Origin: Microbacterium caowuchunii
GTDB taxonomy: Bacteria; Actinomycetota; Actinomycetes; Actinomycetales; Microbacteriaceae
Length of the DNA stretch: 64,000 nucleotides
Direction: 5' to 3'
Assembly (NCBI RefSeq): GCF_008727755.1
Contig: NZ_CP044231.1
Span: forward strand, 1,488,001 to 1,552,000
The position numbers and the translations under genes were made by a program. Of the stretch, positions 39,403 through 50,133 are shown piece after piece; the stretch's first letter is position 1; each line of letters starts with the position of its first letter. Under the pieces are notes generated by a model. That model made no database searches. It was not told the origin of the DNA and saw only the letters and a program-made list of their open reading frames with translations.

Positions 39403-40949
39403 GGGCGCCTCCAGGTGCGTCCATCACGGGCCAGCAGCTCGTCAGCGGAGCGCGGTCCCCATGAACCGGGGGAGTACTGCTCGAGCGGACCGCCCTGCGC
39501 CTCCCAGAACTTCTCGATCGGGTCGAGGATCTTCCAGCTGAGCTCGACCTCCTCGTGCCGCGGGAAAAGCGGCGGGTCGCCCAGCAGCACGTCCAGGATG
39601 AGGCGCTCGTACGCTTCGGGGCTCGCCTCGGTGAAGGCGTGGCCGTACCCGAAGTCCATCGTGACGTCGCGCACCTGGGTGTCGATGCCGGGGACCTTCG
39701 AACCGAACCGGATGGTGACCCCCTCGTCGGGCTGGACCCGGATGACGAGGGCGTTCTGCCCGAGGCCCGAGGTCTGGGTGCGACCGAACAGGTGGTCGGG
39801 GGAGCGCTTGAAGACGACCGCGATCTCGGTGACGCGGCGTCCCAATCGCTTGCCGGTGCGCAGGTAGAACGGCACGTCCGCCCAGCGGCGCGTGTTGATC
39901 TCGAGTTTGACCGCCGCGTACGTCTCGGTGGTGGACGCCGGAGCCATGCCGTCCTCCTCGAGGAAGCCGCGCACCTGCTCACCGCCCTGCCAGCCGCCGC
40001 CGTACTGCCCACGGGCCGTGGCGAGGGCCAGGTCCTCCGGCAGGGTGACCGCCGCCAGCACCTTCTCCTTCTCCGCGCGCAGCTGCGTCGCGTCGAAGCT
40101 GATGGGCTCCTCCATCGCGGTCAGTGCCAGGAGCTGGAGCAGGTGGTTCTGGATCACGTCGCGGGCTGCGCCGATGCCGTCGTAGTAGCCGGCACGACCG
40201 CCGACGCCGATGTCCTCGGCCATCGTGATCTGCACGTGGTCGACGTAGTTGCGGTTCCAGATGGGCTCGTACAGCTCGTTCGCGAAACGCAGCGCCAGGA
40301 TGTTCTGGACGGTCTCCTTGCCCAGGTAGTGGTCGATCCGGAAGATCGAGTCCGCCGGGAACGCGGCGCGGAGGGAGTCGTTGAGCTCGCGCGCCGACTG
40401 GAGGTCGTGCCCGAACGGCTTCTCGATCACCACGCGACGCCACCGGTCCGGCGAATCGGCGGTGTCGTCGACCAGCCCGGAAGCCTTCAGCTGCTGGGCG
40501 ACGATCGGGAAGTCCTTCGGCGGGATCGACAGGTAGTAGGCGTGGTTGCCCATCGTGCCGCGTTCCACATCCAGCAGTTCCACGGTCTCGCGCAGTCGCT
40601 GGAACGCCTCGAGGTCGTCGAACTCGCCCTGGACGAATCGGATGCCCTGCAGCAGTTGCTCCCAGGTCTCCTCACGGAACTCCGTGCGGGAGTGCTCCTT
40701 CACGGCGTCGTACACGACGCGGGCGAAGTCCTCGTCCTCCCATTCCCGTCGGGCGAAGCCGACCAGGCCGAAGCCCGGGGGAAGTAGTCCTCGGTTGGCC
40801 AGGTCGTACACGGCGGGCATGAGTTTCTTGCGGGACAGGTCGCCCGTCACCCCGAAGATGACCAGCGCGCTCGGTCCCGCAATGCGGTTGAGGCGCCGGT
40901 CGTCGGGATCGCGGAGCGGATTGTGCTCTCGCGAGATCTCGGCAGTCAT
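39399..40949 (-). CDS. zwf: Glucose-6-phosphate 1-dehydrogenase
   Basis: A 516-residue NADP-dependent dehydrogenase, first step of the oxidative pentose phosphate pathway. The Rossmann motif is IFGVTGDLSRKKLMPAVY, the substrate/active-site motif is RIDHYLGKETVQNIL, and VIEKPFGHDLQSAR is also conserved. Length matches the family. The gene starts 15 nt after pgi and is followed by opcA with a 4-nt overlap. Confidence 0.96.
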   Translation of the reverse strand: MTAEISREHNPLRDPDDRRLNRIAGPSALVIFGVTGDLSRKKLMPAVYDLANRGLLPPGFGLVGFARREWEDEDFARVVYDAVKEHSRTEFREETWEQLLQGIRFVQGEFDDLEAFQRLRETVELLDVERGTMGNHAYYLSIPPKDFPIVAQQLKASGLVDDTADSPDRWRRVVIEKPFGHDLQSARELNDSLRAAFPADSIFRIDHYLGKETVQNILALRFANELYEPIWNRNYVDHVQITMAEDIGVGGRAGYYDGIGAARDVIQNHLLQLLALTAMEEPISFDATQLRAEKEKVLAAVTLPEDLALATARGQYGGGWQGGEQVRGFLEEDGMAPASTTETYAAVKLEINTRRWADVPFYLRTGKRLGRRVTEIAVVFKRSPDHLFGRTQTSGLGQNALVIRVQPDEGVTIRFGSKVPGIDTQVRDVTMDFGYGHAFTEASPEAYERLILDVLLGDPPLFPRHEEVELSWKILDPIEKFWEAQGGPLEQYSPGSWGPRSADELLARDGRTWRRP

Positions 40950-40964
40950 CGGTTGGTAGATCTC

Positions 40965-42581
40965 CTATTGGGCGGCTTCGAAAAGGGGGAGCACGTCGGC
41001 CTGCGCGTCGGTGAGCGTGAGCGTCACCACGGGCCGTCCGTGCTGGGAGAGGACGCTCGCGTCGCCGGCGGCCTGCGCCTCGATCAGCTCGCCGAACGTG
41101 AACGGTCGTCCGGGGATCTCCACGTCGACGTCGGTGCGCTGCAGGATCTGCAGGAAGACGCCGTTGGCCGGACCACCCTTGTGGTACTGGCCGGTGGAAT
41201 GCAGGAACCGCGGGCCCCATCCGAACGTGGTGGGGCGCCCGGAGTCGGCGGCGACGAGCTCGCGCAGACCCTGCAGGTGCTCCAGGCCGATGCGATCGAC
41301 GTACGCCTGGATGGACACGTAGCCGTCGGCGGGGACCCGGGCCCAGAGGGCGTCGAGCACCCCGGCGACGGTCCCGGAGGCGGCGAGTCCCGGATCCGAG
41401 ACCCGGACCTCGACCCCGTCCTCGACGAACGCGGCGGGCGCGGGCTCCGGACGTGCGTCCAGCAGGGCGCGGGTCGCGGTCTTCGCCGACTCCACGTCCG
41501 GCTGGTCGAAGGGGTTGATCCCCAGCATCCGTCCGGCGATCGCGGTGGCGTACTCCCAGACCACGAACTGCGCGCCGAGCGAGCCGCTGACCAGCACCTC
41601 GCCGTGGTGCTGTTCGAAGAGGTGGTCGTGGTGCACGTCGTCGACGAATCGCACGATCTGCAGGTCCTCGGGGACGGTGTCGACCTCCGGCGAGACAGGG
41701 AGCAGGACGACCGGGAGGATGCCGGTGCCGTCCTTGCCGGTCGACTCGGCGACGAGCTGCTCGATCCAGTCCGGCAGACCCACCATGTGGGTGCCGTCCG
41801 AGACGAGACCCAGCTTGTCCCGGCGCGGCGACCCGCCGGCGATGGCCGCGGCCAGCACGAGGGCGGGATTGCGCACGTCGTCGATCGCCACCTCGAGGAG
41901 GGTGGCCTCCGCCTCGTCGAGCAGCTCGTTCAGATCCACTCCGGCGAGGCCCGTGGGAACCAGCCCGAAGGCGGTGAGCGCGGAATAGCGACCTCCGACG
42001 GTCGGGTCCGCCGTGAAGACGGTGTAGCCGTCGGCGCGCGCGGACTCCTCCAGCGGGGACCCCGGATCGGTCACCACGACGATGCGGGTGGCGGGATCGA
42101 TGCCGATATCGCGGAACGCCGCTTCGAAGGCACGCTTGGCCGAGTCCGTCTCGATGGTCGATCCGGACTTCGACGACACCACGAGTGCGGTGCGGGCGAG
42201 TGCGTCCGTGGTGTCGCCGTCGATCGCGGCCAGCACCTGCTCGGGCGCCGTCGAATCGAGGATGACGAGCGGAACGCCCGACGTGCCGGCGATCACCTCC
42301 GGGGCGAGCGACGAACCGCCCATCCCGGCGAGCACGATCCGCGTGACGCCGTCCGCACGGAGAACGTCGCGCAGCGTCTCGATCTCCGGCACGAGGGGCC
42401 GTGAGACCGAGACGGCCTGCACCCAGCCGAGCCGCTGCCCGGCCTCGGGCGCGGCCGCGGGGCCCCACAGGTCCGCGTCGCCCGCGGTGATGCCGGAGGC
42501 CACGAGGCTGTCGACGAGACCGGGAAGGGTCTCCTCGACGACCTCGCGGACGTGCCCGGTGAGTCGGATGTCGACACTCAT
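40965..42581 (-). CDS. pgi: Glucose-6-phosphate isomerase
   Basis: A 538-residue sugar isomerase linking glucose 6-phosphate and fructose 6-phosphate. The sugar-isomerase-domain motifs [11 protein letters not shown] and [13 protein letters not shown] are clear, and the C-terminal half has [33 protein letters not shown]. The sequence belongs to the divergent Pgi branch found with tal/tkt in Actinobacteria rather than the E. coli type. ATG 42581 overlaps the tal stop by 4 nt. Being inside this operon lets carbon cycle between the pentose phosphate pathway and upper glycolysis. Confidence 0.93.
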   Translation of the reverse strand: MSVDIRLTGHVREVVEETLPGLVDSLVASGITAGDADLWGPAAAPEAGQRLGWVQAVSVSRPLVPEIETLRDVLRADGVTRIVLAGMGGSSLAPEVIAGTSGVPLVILDSTAPEQVLAAIDGDTTDALARTALVVSSKSGSTIETDSAKRAFEAAFRDIGIDPATRIVVVTDPGSPLEESARADGYTVFTADPTVGGRYSALTAFGLVPTGLAGVDLNELLDEAEATLLEVAIDDVRNPALVLAAAIAGGSPRRDKLGLVSDGTHMVGLPDWIEQLVAESTGKDGTGILPVVLLPVSPEVDTVPEDLQIVRFVDDVHHDHLFEQHHGEVLVSGSLGAQFVVWEYATAIAGRMLGINPFDQPDVESAKTATRALLDARPEPAPAAFVEDGVEVRVSDPGLAASGTVAGVLDALWARVPADGYVSIQAYVDRIGLEHLQGLRELVAADSGRPTTFGWGPRFLHSTGQYHKGGPANGVFLQILQRTDVDVEIPGRPFTFGELIEAQAAGDASVLSQHGRPVVTLTLTDAQADVLPLFEAAQ

Positions 42582-43684
42582 CGGGAGGCCTTCAGCGCCT
42601 CCGCGACGGTGTCCTGCAGCTCATGCCAGGAGACGATGAACTTCTCGACGCCCTCGTCCTCCAGCACCTGGGTGACGTCGTCGAAGTCGACGCCGGCGGC
42701 GGCGAGGCGGTCGAAGACCTCGTGCGCCGAACCGTAGTTGCCGGTGACGGTGTCCCCGGCGATCTCGCCGTGGTCGAAGGTGGCCTCGAGCGTCTTCTCC
42801 GGCATGGTGTTTACCGTGCCCGCGGCGACCAGCTCGGTCACGTACAGCGTGTCCGGCAGCGCCGGGTCCTTGACACCGGTCGAGGCCCAGAGCGGACGCT
42901 GCACGTTGGCACCGGCCTCGAGGAGGGTCCGGGCGCGGTCGGTCGCGAACTCGCGCTCGAAGAGCTCGTAGGCGAGCCGGGCGTTGGCGATGCCGGCCTT
43001 CGAGAGCAGGTCCTTCGCGGCATCCGTCCCGATGGCCTTGAGTCGCTTGTCGACCTCCGTGTCCACGCGGGAGACGAAGAAGGACGCCACCGACTGGATC
43101 GTGGAGATGTCGTGGCCCGCGGCGCGCGCCCGTTCGATCCCGCTGAGGTACGCGTCGATGACCGCCGCGTAGCGCTCGAGGCTGAAGATGAGCGTCACGT
43201 TGACCGAGATGCCCGCCGCGATGACCTCGGTGATGGCGGGCAGGCCGGCCTTGGTCGCGGGGATCTTGATGAGCGCGTTCGGGCGGTCGACCTTGGCCCA
43301 CAGCTCCTTGGCCTGCGCCACCGTCGCGGCGGTGTCGTGCGCAAGATCGGGGGAGACCTCGATCGACACGCGGCCGTCGACGCCGTGGGTGGCGTCGAAC
43401 ACGGGGCGGAAGATGTCGGAGGCTGCCTGGACGTCATCCGTCGTGATCTCGAAGATCGCGGTGTCGACGCTCGCGCCGGCTGCGGCGAGGCTCGCGACCT
43501 GCTCGGCGTAGGCCTCGCCCTTCGAGAGGGCGCCCGCGAAGATCGTGGGGTTGGTGGTGACGCCCGAGATGTTCCGGTCCGCGATCAGTGCGGCGAGGTT
43601 GCCGGTCGTGATGCGCTCGCGGGAGAGGTCGTCGAGCCAGATGCTGACGCCCGCAGCGGAGAGCTGCTCGGTGGGGGTGCTCAT
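42578..43684 (-). CDS. tal: Transaldolase
   Basis: A 368-residue transaldolase moving a dihydroxyacetone unit between sugar phosphates. The Schiff-base lysine lies in [27 protein letters not shown] and [17 protein letters not shown] are family signatures, and [16 protein letters not shown] follows. Length fits the actinobacterial subfamily. ATG 43684 overlaps the tkt stop by 4 nt; the longer in-frame stretch upstream is antisense-like noise over tkt and is rejected. Confidence 0.95.
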   Translation of the reverse strand: MSTPTEQLSAAGVSIWLDDLSRERITTGNLAALIADRNISGVTTNPTIFAGALSKGEAYAEQVASLAAAGASVDTAIFEITTDDVQAASDIFRPVFDATHGVDGRVSIEVSPDLAHDTAATVAQAKELWAKVDRPNALIKIPATKAGLPAITEVIAAGISVNVTLIFSLERYAAVIDAYLSGIERARAAGHDISTIQSVASFFVSRVDTEVDKRLKAIGTDAAKDLLSKAGIANARLAYELFEREFATDRARTLLEAGANVQRPLWASTGVKDPALPDTLYVTELVAAGTVNTMPEKTLEATFDHGEIAGDTVTGNYGSAHEVFDRLAAAGVDFDDVTQVLEDEGVEKFIVSWHELQDTVAEALKASR

Positions 43685-45780
43685 GCGTTGTTCTCCTTGA
43701 TCGTCTCGCGTGCCGCGGCGACGACGGCTTCGGCGGTGATGCCGAACTTCTGGAAGAGGGTCTTGTAGTCGGCGGAGGCGCCGAAGTGCTCGATCGACAC
43801 GGAACGGCCCTTGTCGCCGACGATGCCGCGCCAGGGGAGCGCGATGCCCGCCTCGACGGACACGCGAGCCGTGACGGATGCCGGCAGCACCGACTCGCGG
43901 TAGGCCTCGTCCTGCTCGGCGAACCACTCCAGGGACGGGGCGGACACCACGCGGGCGTTGACGCCCTCGGCGGCCAGGGTCTCGCGTGCGGCGACCGCAA
44001 GCTGCACCTCGGAACCGGTGGCGATGAGGATCACGTCCGGCGTGCCGCCCTTGGCCTCGGCGAGCACGTAGGCGCCGCGTGTGGCCAGGTCGGCCGAGGC
44101 GAACTCGTCCTCGGCTGCGGCGCCCTGGCCGCGCTCGAACACGGGGATGTTCTGACGGGTCAGCGCGATGCCGGCAGGTCCCGCGTTGCGACGGAGCATC
44201 TCGAGCCACACGACGGCGGTCTCGTTCGCGTCCGCCGGGCGTACCAGCGCGAAGTTCGGGATGGCGCGCAGCGTCGCGATCTGCTCGATCGGCTGGTGCG
44301 TGGGGCCGTCCTCACCGAGCGCGACCGAGTCGTGCGTCCAGACGAAGATCGTCGGGATGTTCATGAGGGCTGCCAGGCGCACGGGCGGGCGCATGTAGTC
44401 GCTGAAGATGAGGAAGGTGCCACCGAACGGGCGCGTCGGCCCGTGGAGCTTGATGCCGTTGAGGATCGAGCCCATGGCGTGCTCACGGATGCCGAAGTGC
44501 AGCACCCGCCCGTAGGGCGAACCGCTCCACTCGTTGGTCGACCACTCCTCGGGGATGAAGGACTTGGCGTCCTTGATGGTCGTCAGGTTCGACTCTGCGA
44601 GGTCCGCCGATCCGCCCCAGAGCTCGGGGAGCTCGGCGGCGAGGGCGTTGATGACCAGTCCGGATGCGGCGCGCGTGGAGACGTCCTTGCCGCCGGCGAA
44701 GACCGGGAGGGCCTTCTCGATGCCGGCGGGGAGCTCACCGGCGAGCAGACGCTCCAGGAGTGCCTTGCGCTCCGGGTTCGCCTCCGCCCATGCGTCGTAG
44801 GAGCTCTGCCACTGCGCCTTGGCCGCCTCACCGCGCTGGACCAGCGAGCGGGTGTGCGCGATGACGTCCTCGGCGACCTCGAAGGTCTGCTCCGGGTCGA
44901 ACCCGAGGACCTTCTTCGTCGCGGCCAGCTCGTCCGCACCGAGGGCGGATCCGTGGATCTTGCCGGTGTTCTGCTTGCCGGGCGAGGGCCATCCGATGAT
45001 CGTCTTGAGGATGATGATGGACGGCTTGTCCGTCTCGCCCTTGGCCGCCTCGATGGCGGCGTAGAGCTCGGCGACGTCCTCGACGTACTCGCCGGACTTC
45101 TTCCAGTCCACCGTCTGCACGTGCCATCCATAGGCGTCGTAACGCTTGGCGACGTCCTCGGTGAACGCCACGTTGGTGTCGTCCTCGATCGAGATCTGGT
45201 TGGCGTCGTAGATCACCACGAGGTTCCCGAGCTGCTGGTGCCCGGCGAGCGACGACGCCTCGCTCGTGACGCCCTCCTCCAGGTCGCCGTCGGAGGCGAT
45301 GACGTAGATGTGGTGGTCGAACGGAGAGGTGCCGGCGGGCGCCTCGGGGTCGAACAGGCCGCGCTCGTAGCGGGCGGCGTAGGCGAAGCCCACGGAGGAC
45401 GCGAGGCCCTGGCCCAGCGGGCCGGTGGTGATCTCCACGCCCTTGGTGTGCCCGTACTCGGGGTGACCCGGCGTGAGGGAGCCCCAGGTGCGCAGGGCCT
45501 TCAGGTCCTCGAGCTCGAGGCCGAAACCACCGAGGTACAGCTGCACGTACTGCGTGAGCGAGGAGTGTCCGGCGGAGAGGATGAAGCGGTCGCGGCCCAG
45601 CCACTGCGGATCAGCGGGGTCATGACGCATGACGTGCTGATAGAGCAGGTACGCAGCCGGTGCGAGGCTCATCGCGGTGCCGGGGTGGCCGTTGCCCACC
45701 TTCTCCACGGCGTCCGCCGCGAGAATCCGGGCCGTGTCCACGGCGCGCTCATCGATATCGTCCCAACGCAAATCCGCCAC
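43681..45780 (-). CDS. tkt: Transketolase
   Basis: A 699-residue thiamine-diphosphate enzyme moving two-carbon units. The N-terminal [13 protein letters not shown] and the ThDP/Mg motif [14 protein letters not shown] are present, as are the pyrimidine-domain segments [19 protein letters not shown] and [16 protein letters not shown] 45780 is chosen since AAAGG lies 7 nt upstream and conservation starts at [13 protein letters not shown]. It is the first gene of the tkt-tal-pgi-zwf-opcA-pgl operon and is divergent from ctaB. Confidence 0.96.
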   Translation of the reverse strand: MADLRWDDIDERAVDTARILAADAVEKVGNGHPGTAMSLAPAAYLLYQHVMRHDPADPQWLGRDRFILSAGHSSLTQYVQLYLGGFGLELEDLKALRTWGSLTPGHPEYGHTKGVEITTGPLGQGLASSVGFAYAARYERGLFDPEAPAGTSPFDHHIYVIASDGDLEEGVTSEASSLAGHQQLGNLVVIYDANQISIEDDTNVAFTEDVAKRYDAYGWHVQTVDWKKSGEYVEDVAELYAAIEAAKGETDKPSIIILKTIIGWPSPGKQNTGKIHGSALGADELAATKKVLGFDPEQTFEVAEDVIAHTRSLVQRGEAAKAQWQSSYDAWAEANPERKALLERLLAGELPAGIEKALPVFAGGKDVSTRAASGLVINALAAELPELWGGSADLAESNLTTIKDAKSFIPEEWSTNEWSGSPYGRVLHFGIREHAMGSILNGIKLHGPTRPFGGTFLIFSDYMRPPVRLAALMNIPTIFVWTHDSVALGEDGPTHQPIEQIATLRAIPNFALVRPADANETAVVWLEMLRRNAGPAGIALTRQNIPVFERGQGAAAEDEFASADLATRGAYVLAEAKGGTPDVILIATGSEVQLAVAARETLAAEGVNARVVSAPSLEWFAEQDEAYRESVLPASVTARVSVEAGIALPWRGIVGDKGRSVSIEHFGASADYKTLFQKFGITAEAVVAAARETIKENNA

Positions 45781-45882
45781 GGGACCGCCTTTCCAGAATG
45801 AGGGGATGCGCAGCTCATGCTCCAGCCCCTGCACCACGGCATCGCGGAGGGGGCGGGCGCAGGCGCGCGTGTGGTTTCAGCA

Positions 45883-45888
45883 TAGACT
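45883..45888 (+). promoter_or_regulatory. -10 box of ctaB
   Basis: TAGACT, 34 nt before ATG 45923, in the divergent tkt/ctaB gap. Confidence 0.5.
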
Positions 45889-45922
45889 GGAGGGACCTTC
45901 CCGCGGGGCGATTGAGGGGTAG

Positions 45923-46849
45923 ATGGACATCACGACGAGTGCGGCACTCGAGGCATCCGGCGTACGTCCGACCCTCGGGCGCAAGATCCGCGCCTACATC
46001 ACGCTGACCAAGCCGCGGGTGCTCGAGCTCTTGCTGGTCACGACCGTTCCGGTCATGATCCTCGCCCAGGGTGGGTTCCCGAACCTCTGGCTGGTGTTGG
46101 CGACCGTCATCGGCGGCTCGATGAGCGCGGGTTCGGCTGCGACGTTCAACATGTACCTGGACCGGGACATGGATGCGCACATGCAGCGCACCGAGGACCG
46201 GCCGCTCGTCACGGGTGAGGTCACCCCCCGCGGCGCACTCATCTTCGCCTGGGTGCTGGCCGTCGGATCCACCGTCTGGCTGCTGATCACCACCAACCCG
46301 CTCACGGCCGGTCTCTCGGTCGCCGCGATCTTCTTCTACGTCGTGGTCTACACGATGCTGCTCAAGCGCCGCACCGAGCAGAACATCGTGTGGGGCGGCA
46401 TCGCCGGCTGCTTCCCGGTCGTCATCGGCTGGTCCGCCGTGACCGGATCGCTGTCCTGGTCGGCCGCGATCCTCTTCGTCCTCGTCTTCCTCTGGACGCC
46501 CCCGCACTACTGGCCGCTGTCGATGAAGTACAAGAACCAGTACGACGAGGTGGACGTGCCCATGCTCGGGGCGACCCGTTCGGGTTCCCAGGTGGGTCTT
46601 CAGGTCATCCTCTACGCGTGGGCGACGGTGGCGTGCTCGCTGCTGCTGATCCCGGTCGGCCCGATGGGCCTGGTGTACACCGCATCCGCCGTGGTCTTCG
46701 GCGGCTGGTTCATCTACGAGTCGCACCGGCTGTACAACCGGGCCGTGCGCGGCACCGAGCCGCGGCCGATGCGCGTCTTCCACGCATCGATCACCTACCT
46801 GACGCTGCTGTTCGTCGCGATCGCGGTCGACCCGCTCCTGCCGTTCTGA
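45923..46849 (+). CDS. ctaB: Protoheme IX farnesyltransferase (haem O synthase)
   Basis: A 308-residue UbiA-family prenyltransferase with about nine membrane helices. The Mg-diphosphate motifs are [15 protein letters not shown] (N-x3-D-x3-D) and the second Asp-rich loop [27 protein letters not shown] and [12 protein letters not shown] are typical of CtaB/CyoE. It farnesylates haem b to haem O for terminal oxidase maturation. The neighbouring ctaA then makes haem A. The pairing ctaB/tkt is a recurrent actinobacterial arrangement. Confidence 0.96.
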   Translation: MDITTSAALEASGVRPTLGRKIRAYITLTKPRVLELLLVTTVPVMILAQGGFPNLWLVLATVIGGSMSAGSAATFNMYLDRDMDAHMQRTEDRPLVTGEVTPRGALIFAWVLAVGSTVWLLITTNPLTAGLSVAAIFFYVVVYTMLLKRRTEQNIVWGGIAGCFPVVIGWSAVTGSLSWSAAILFVLVFLWTPPHYWPLSMKYKNQYDEVDVPMLGATRSGSQVGLQVILYAWATVACSLLLIPVGPMGLVYTASAVVFGGWFIYESHRLYNRAVRGTEPRPMRVFHASITYLTLLFVAIAVDPLLPF

Positions 46850-46867
46850 TCCGTTCCTGAGAACAGC

Positions 46868-46922
46868 GGATCCGCCGCGGTCGGGACGACAGCGCGTACG
46901 CGGTCCCGATCACGGCGGATCC
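46868..46922. terminator. Hairpin between ctaB and the membrane protein gene
   Basis: GGATCCGCCG (46868-46877) pairs with CGGCGGATCC (46913-46922); an inner TCGGGA/TCCCGA helix extends it. It serves convergent genes. Confidence 0.75.
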
Positions 46923-46932
46923 CCTCATCCGG

Positions 46933-47430
46933 TCAGCGGGTGAGGTCGGGGCGCTGGTCTGCTCCGCCGGCCCGATCGTCCGTGGCCGCCGAGGCGGTGG
47001 CGGACGACGCGGCGGCAGCAGGCGGTGCGGCGTGGGACGGCGTCTCCACGTCGGCATCCTCGTACTGCGCGACCGGGGCGGCCTCGTACTGTGCCGGCGG
47101 GGCGACGGACGTGGGCGCTGCGGCGTAGGACGAAGAGGCTGCCGTGGTGCCGGGGGCGGGCTGTGCCGGTGCGACCAGCGAGCGCGCGGCCGCGAGGGCC
47201 AGTGCGGCGACGAAGCCGACGAGGCCGGCGCCGACGAAGGCCGCCGCGAAGACGGCCCACGACTGACCGCCGTACACCTCGACGCCGGTCGCCGTCCCGT
47301 CCAGGAGCCCGGCCGACATCACCTCGATCTTGTCGACCGTCAGCCAGACGCCGAAGGCGAGGCTGGCAGCCGACCCGACGACGAGAGCCCAGTACGGGAT
47401 GCTGACGAACAAGCGGGGGCGTGAATTCAT
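46933..47430 (-). CDS. Small membrane protein of unknown function
   Basis: A 165-residue protein with two predicted transmembrane helices (about residues 8-30 and 48-75). A low-complexity Ala/Pro/Ser/Tyr tail follows, rich in YAAAP, QYEAAPVAQYEDAD and AAASSATAS, probably cytoplasmic or extracellular and disordered. I recognise no enzymatic motif. ATG 47430 has CGAGGAG about 6 nt upstream; an in-frame extension to 47493 lacks a good start context. It lies 85 nt downstream of ctaA on the same strand, but a functional link to haem A synthesis is not shown. Confidence 0.7.
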   Translation of the reverse strand: MNSRPRLFVSIPYWALVVGSAASLAFGVWLTVDKIEVMSAGLLDGTATGVEVYGGQSWAVFAAAFVGAGLVGFVAALALAAARSLVAPAQPAPGTTAASSSYAAAPTSVAPPAQYEAAPVAQYEDADVETPSHAAPPAAAASSATASAATDDRAGGADQRPDLTR

Positions 47431-47515
47431 GGGATGACTCCTCGGGAGCGCGACAACGGTTGCCGCAGCATCCGCCCACCCTGCCCGGAGCACCCCGACA
47501 GCGCCCGTGCGGAAC

Positions 47516-48460
47516 CTATGCGTCTGCTGTGGATGCCGTGGTCTTGAGCTTCAGTACGACGACCGTCATGGCCGCGGCGGTGAGCGCGGCGAGCACCATG
47601 TGCGTGCCGACCGCGAGCTCGGGGAGTCCGTTGCGAGCCTGGTAGAGCCCGACCAGGATCTGCACGATCTCCACGCCGAGGAGCGCCGTCACCCAGGTGC
47701 GGACCGGCAGGCGCTGCGCCCACGCGGCGAAGGTGAGCACCAGGGTGAGCGCGAAGAGGGCGTATCCGGGCCATGCGTGCACGTGCTCGAGCACCTCGGC
47801 GTTGAATCCGTTGCGTCCGGCGTCGGCGTCGCCTGAGTGCGGGCCGGCGCCGGTGGTGAGCACGCCGAACGCGATGGTCAGGGCCAGGACCGGCGTGGTG
47901 ATGTGCGTGAGGAGCGCGTACCAGCGCGGAACGGCCCGCACCCGGGCGCCGGGAGCGGAGTTCATCCGGACGAGGAACGCGGCGCAGACGCAGACGAGGG
48001 CGAGCGAGGCGACGTAGTGGAATCCGACGATGAAGGGGTTGAGCCCCGTCAGCACGGTCACGCCGCCGACGAGCGCCTGTGCCGCGACCCCGATCAGGAC
48101 GACGAGGGCGAGACGGAACAGGTCGCGCCGTTCGCGCCGCAGCCGCCACACCAGGACGAGCACGATGAGGGCGAGGATCCCGACGAGGCCGGTGAGGGTT
48201 CGGTTGCCGAACTCGATGATCCCGTGGATGCCCATCTCCGGGGTGTTCACGAGCGACTCGGGGGTACACGTCGGCCAGGTGGGGCAGCCGAGGCCGGAAC
48301 CGGTCAGACGGACCGCCCCGCCCGTGGCGATGATCAGCACCTCGGCGACGAAGGACAACCACGCGAACACCCGGATGCGGGTGTCGACCCGGTCCGGCAG
48401 CCATCCGCGCAAGCCTCCGGTGCTGGGCGGTCGGGTGGTGGTCTGCGTGTCGGCAGCCAT
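47516..48460 (-). CDS. ctaA: Haem A synthase (COX15/CtaA)
   Basis: A 314-residue membrane protein of the COX15/CtaA family with about eight helices. It hydroxylates haem O to give haem A. The extracytoplasmic segment RLTGSGLGCPTWPTCTPE has the conserved Cys pair, and histidines that hold haem are seen in GIHGIIEFGNRTLTG, GFHYVASLA, EHVHAWPGY and GTHMVLAAL. ATG 48460 has GGAGG upstream; a longer frame to 48634 is not conserved. It is divergent from the suf operon with 254 nt between. Confidence 0.93.
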   Translation of the reverse strand: MAADTQTTTRPPSTGGLRGWLPDRVDTRIRVFAWLSFVAEVLIIATGGAVRLTGSGLGCPTWPTCTPESLVNTPEMGIHGIIEFGNRTLTGLVGILALIVLVLVWRLRRERRDLFRLALVVLIGVAAQALVGGVTVLTGLNPFIVGFHYVASLALVCVCAAFLVRMNSAPGARVRAVPRWYALLTHITTPVLALTIAFGVLTTGAGPHSGDADAGRNGFNAEVLEHVHAWPGYALFALTLVLTFAAWAQRLPVRTWVTALLGVEIVQILVGLYQARNGLPELAVGTHMVLAALTAAAMTVVVLKLKTTASTADA

Positions 48461-48714
48461 GGGTGCGCCTCCTGGGAGAGGGCCGCGTGTGGGTGGCGCG
48501 GCCCGCGGCACGCCCCCCGCGGGGGAGGCGGAACCTGTAGAATCGAGGGGTCGGGAAGCCGCATGCGCATGCACGTGGTCCCCCTGACAGTTTAGGTGCA
48601 CGCCTGCGCCTTCTAATCGGGCCGGAAGCGGCATTCCCCCTCGCGAACTCCCACGGGGATGAGGAATGCCGGGACGGATGACACCGTTGGGTCCTAAGAG
48701 GAGAGTGACACACC
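48461..48714. promoter_or_regulatory. Divergent ctaA/sufB control region with a 43-nt hairpin
   Basis: Rightward -10 TAGAAT at 48538-48543 implies a leader of about 165 nt before sufB. Within it, CGGCATTCC (48629-48637) pairs with GGAATGCCG (48663-48671). A start-stop frame of 10 codons is at 48563-48595. A second rightward promoter near 48605-48617 cannot be excluded. No SufR-type palindrome is evident. Confidence 0.45.
48563..48595 (+). CDS. Possible 10-codon leader ORF before sufB
   Basis: ATG to TAG, encoding MRMHVVPLTV, located about 20 nt after the putative -10 start point. The Shine-Dalgarno is weak and there are no cysteine codons. It may be chance; listed because it sits in the sufB leader. 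Confidence 0.15.
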   Translation: MRMHVVPLTV

Positions 48715-50133
48715 ATGTCGGATGTGCTGATTGACCGGCCCGAGCTTGCGAGCCTCGGTGTCTACGAATTCGGATGGCACGACCCGGATGCGGCGGGCGC
48801 CAGCGCCACGCGCGGCATCTCGGAAGCGGTCGTCCGCGACATCTCCGCCCTCAAGGCGGAACCGGAATGGATGCTGAAGACGCGGCTCAAGGGCTATCAG
48901 CTCTTCGGGCGCAAGCCCATGCCCACCTGGGGTGCGGACCTGAGCGACATCGATTTCGAGAACATCAAGTACTTCGTGCGCTCGACGGAGAAGCAGGCCC
49001 AGTCGTGGGAGGACCTCCCCGAGGACATCCGGAACACGTACGAGAGGCTCGGCATCCCCGAGGCAGAGCGCTCGCGCCTCGTCTCCGGCGTCGCCGCACA
49101 GTACGAGTCCGAGGTCGTCTACCACCAGATCCAGGAGGATCTGGAGCAGCAGGGCGTCATCTTCATGGACACCGACACCGCGCTGCGCGAGCACCCCGAG
49201 TTCTTCCAGGAGTACTTCGGCACCGTCATCCCCGCCGGCGACAACAAGTTCGCGGCGCTGAACACCGCCGTGTGGTCGGGCGGATCGTTCGTGTACGTGC
49301 CCAAGGGTGTGCACGTCGAGATCCCCCTGCAGGCCTACTTCCGTATCAACACGGAGAACATGGGCCAGTTCGAGCGCACGCTGATCATCGCGGACGAGGG
49401 CTCCTACGTGCACTACATCGAAGGGTGCACCGCTCCGATCTACAAGAGCGATTCCCTGCACTCCGCGGTCGTCGAGATCATCGTCAAGAAGAACGCCCGC
49501 GTGCGGTACACGACCATCCAGAACTGGTCGAACAACGTCTACAACCTCGTCACCAAGCGTGCGGTGGCACACGAGGGCGCGACGATGGAGTGGGTCGACG
49601 GCAACATCGGCTCCAAGGTGACGATGAAGTACCCGTCGATCTACCTCATGGGCGAGCACGCCAAGGGCGAGACGCTCTCGGTCGCCTTCGCCGGTCCCGG
49701 ACAGCACCAGGACGCCGGAGCGAAGATGGTGCACATGGCGCCCTACACGCAGTCGTCGATCGTCTCGAAGTCGATCGCGCGCGGCGGTGGTCGCGCCGGT
49801 TACCGGGGCGAGGTCAGGGTGGACGCGAACGCGCACCACTCGGCGAACACGGTGCGTTGCGACGCGCTGCTGGTCGACACCATCTCCCGCTCCGACACCT
49901 ACCCGTCGATCGACATCCGCGTCGACGATGTGCAGCTCGGCCACGAGGCCACCGTCTCCAAGGTGAGCGAGGAGCAGCTCTTCTACCTGATGAGCCGCGG
50001 GCTCGCCGAAGACGAGGCCATGGCCATGATCGTGCGCGGCTTCATCGAGCCGATCGCCCGTGAGCTGCCCATGGAGTACGCACTCGAATTGAACAAGCTC
50101 ATCGAGATGGGCATGGAAGGATCCGTCGGCTGA
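48715..50133 (+). CDS. sufB: Fe-S cluster assembly scaffold SufB
   Basis: A 472-residue SufB, core of the SufBC2D scaffold on which Fe-S clusters are built. The probable sulfur-accepting Cys is C382 in [11 protein letters not shown]; the preceding ANAHHSANT and [27 protein letters not shown], and [19 protein letters not shown] are conserved. Unlike some actinobacterial SufB proteins, no intein interrupts it. AGAGGAGAG lies about 9 nt before ATG 48715. Its stop overlaps the sufD start by one base (TGATG). Confidence 0.97.
   Translation: MSDVLIDRPELASLGVYEFGWHDPDAAGASATRGISEAVVRDISALKAEPEWMLKTRLKGYQLFGRKPMPTWGADLSDIDFENIKYFVRSTEKQAQSWEDLPEDIRNTYERLGIPEAERSRLVSGVAAQYESEVVYHQIQEDLEQQGVIFMDTDTALREHPEFFQEYFGTVIPAGDNKFAALNTAVWSGGSFVYVPKGVHVEIPLQAYFRINTENMGQFERTLIIADEGSYVHYIEGCTAPIYKSDSLHSAVVEIIVKKNARVRYTTIQNWSNNVYNLVTKRAVAHEGATMEWVDGNIGSKVTMKYPSIYLMGEHAKGETLSVAFAGPGQHQDAGAKMVHMAPYTQSSIVSKSIARGGGRAGYRGEVRVDANAHHSANTVRCDALLVDTISRSDTYPSIDIRVDDVQLGHEATVSKVSEEQLFYLMSRGLAEDEAMAMIVRGFIEPIARELPMEYALELNKLIEMGMEGSVG

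Noticed and set aside
43786..45801. 671-codon plus-strand frame opposite tkt
   Set aside because: Antisense shadow of transketolase.
48715..50133. Intein in sufB
   Set aside because: Known in some actinobacterial SufB proteins, but this gene is the normal 472 codons with uninterrupted conserved blocks.
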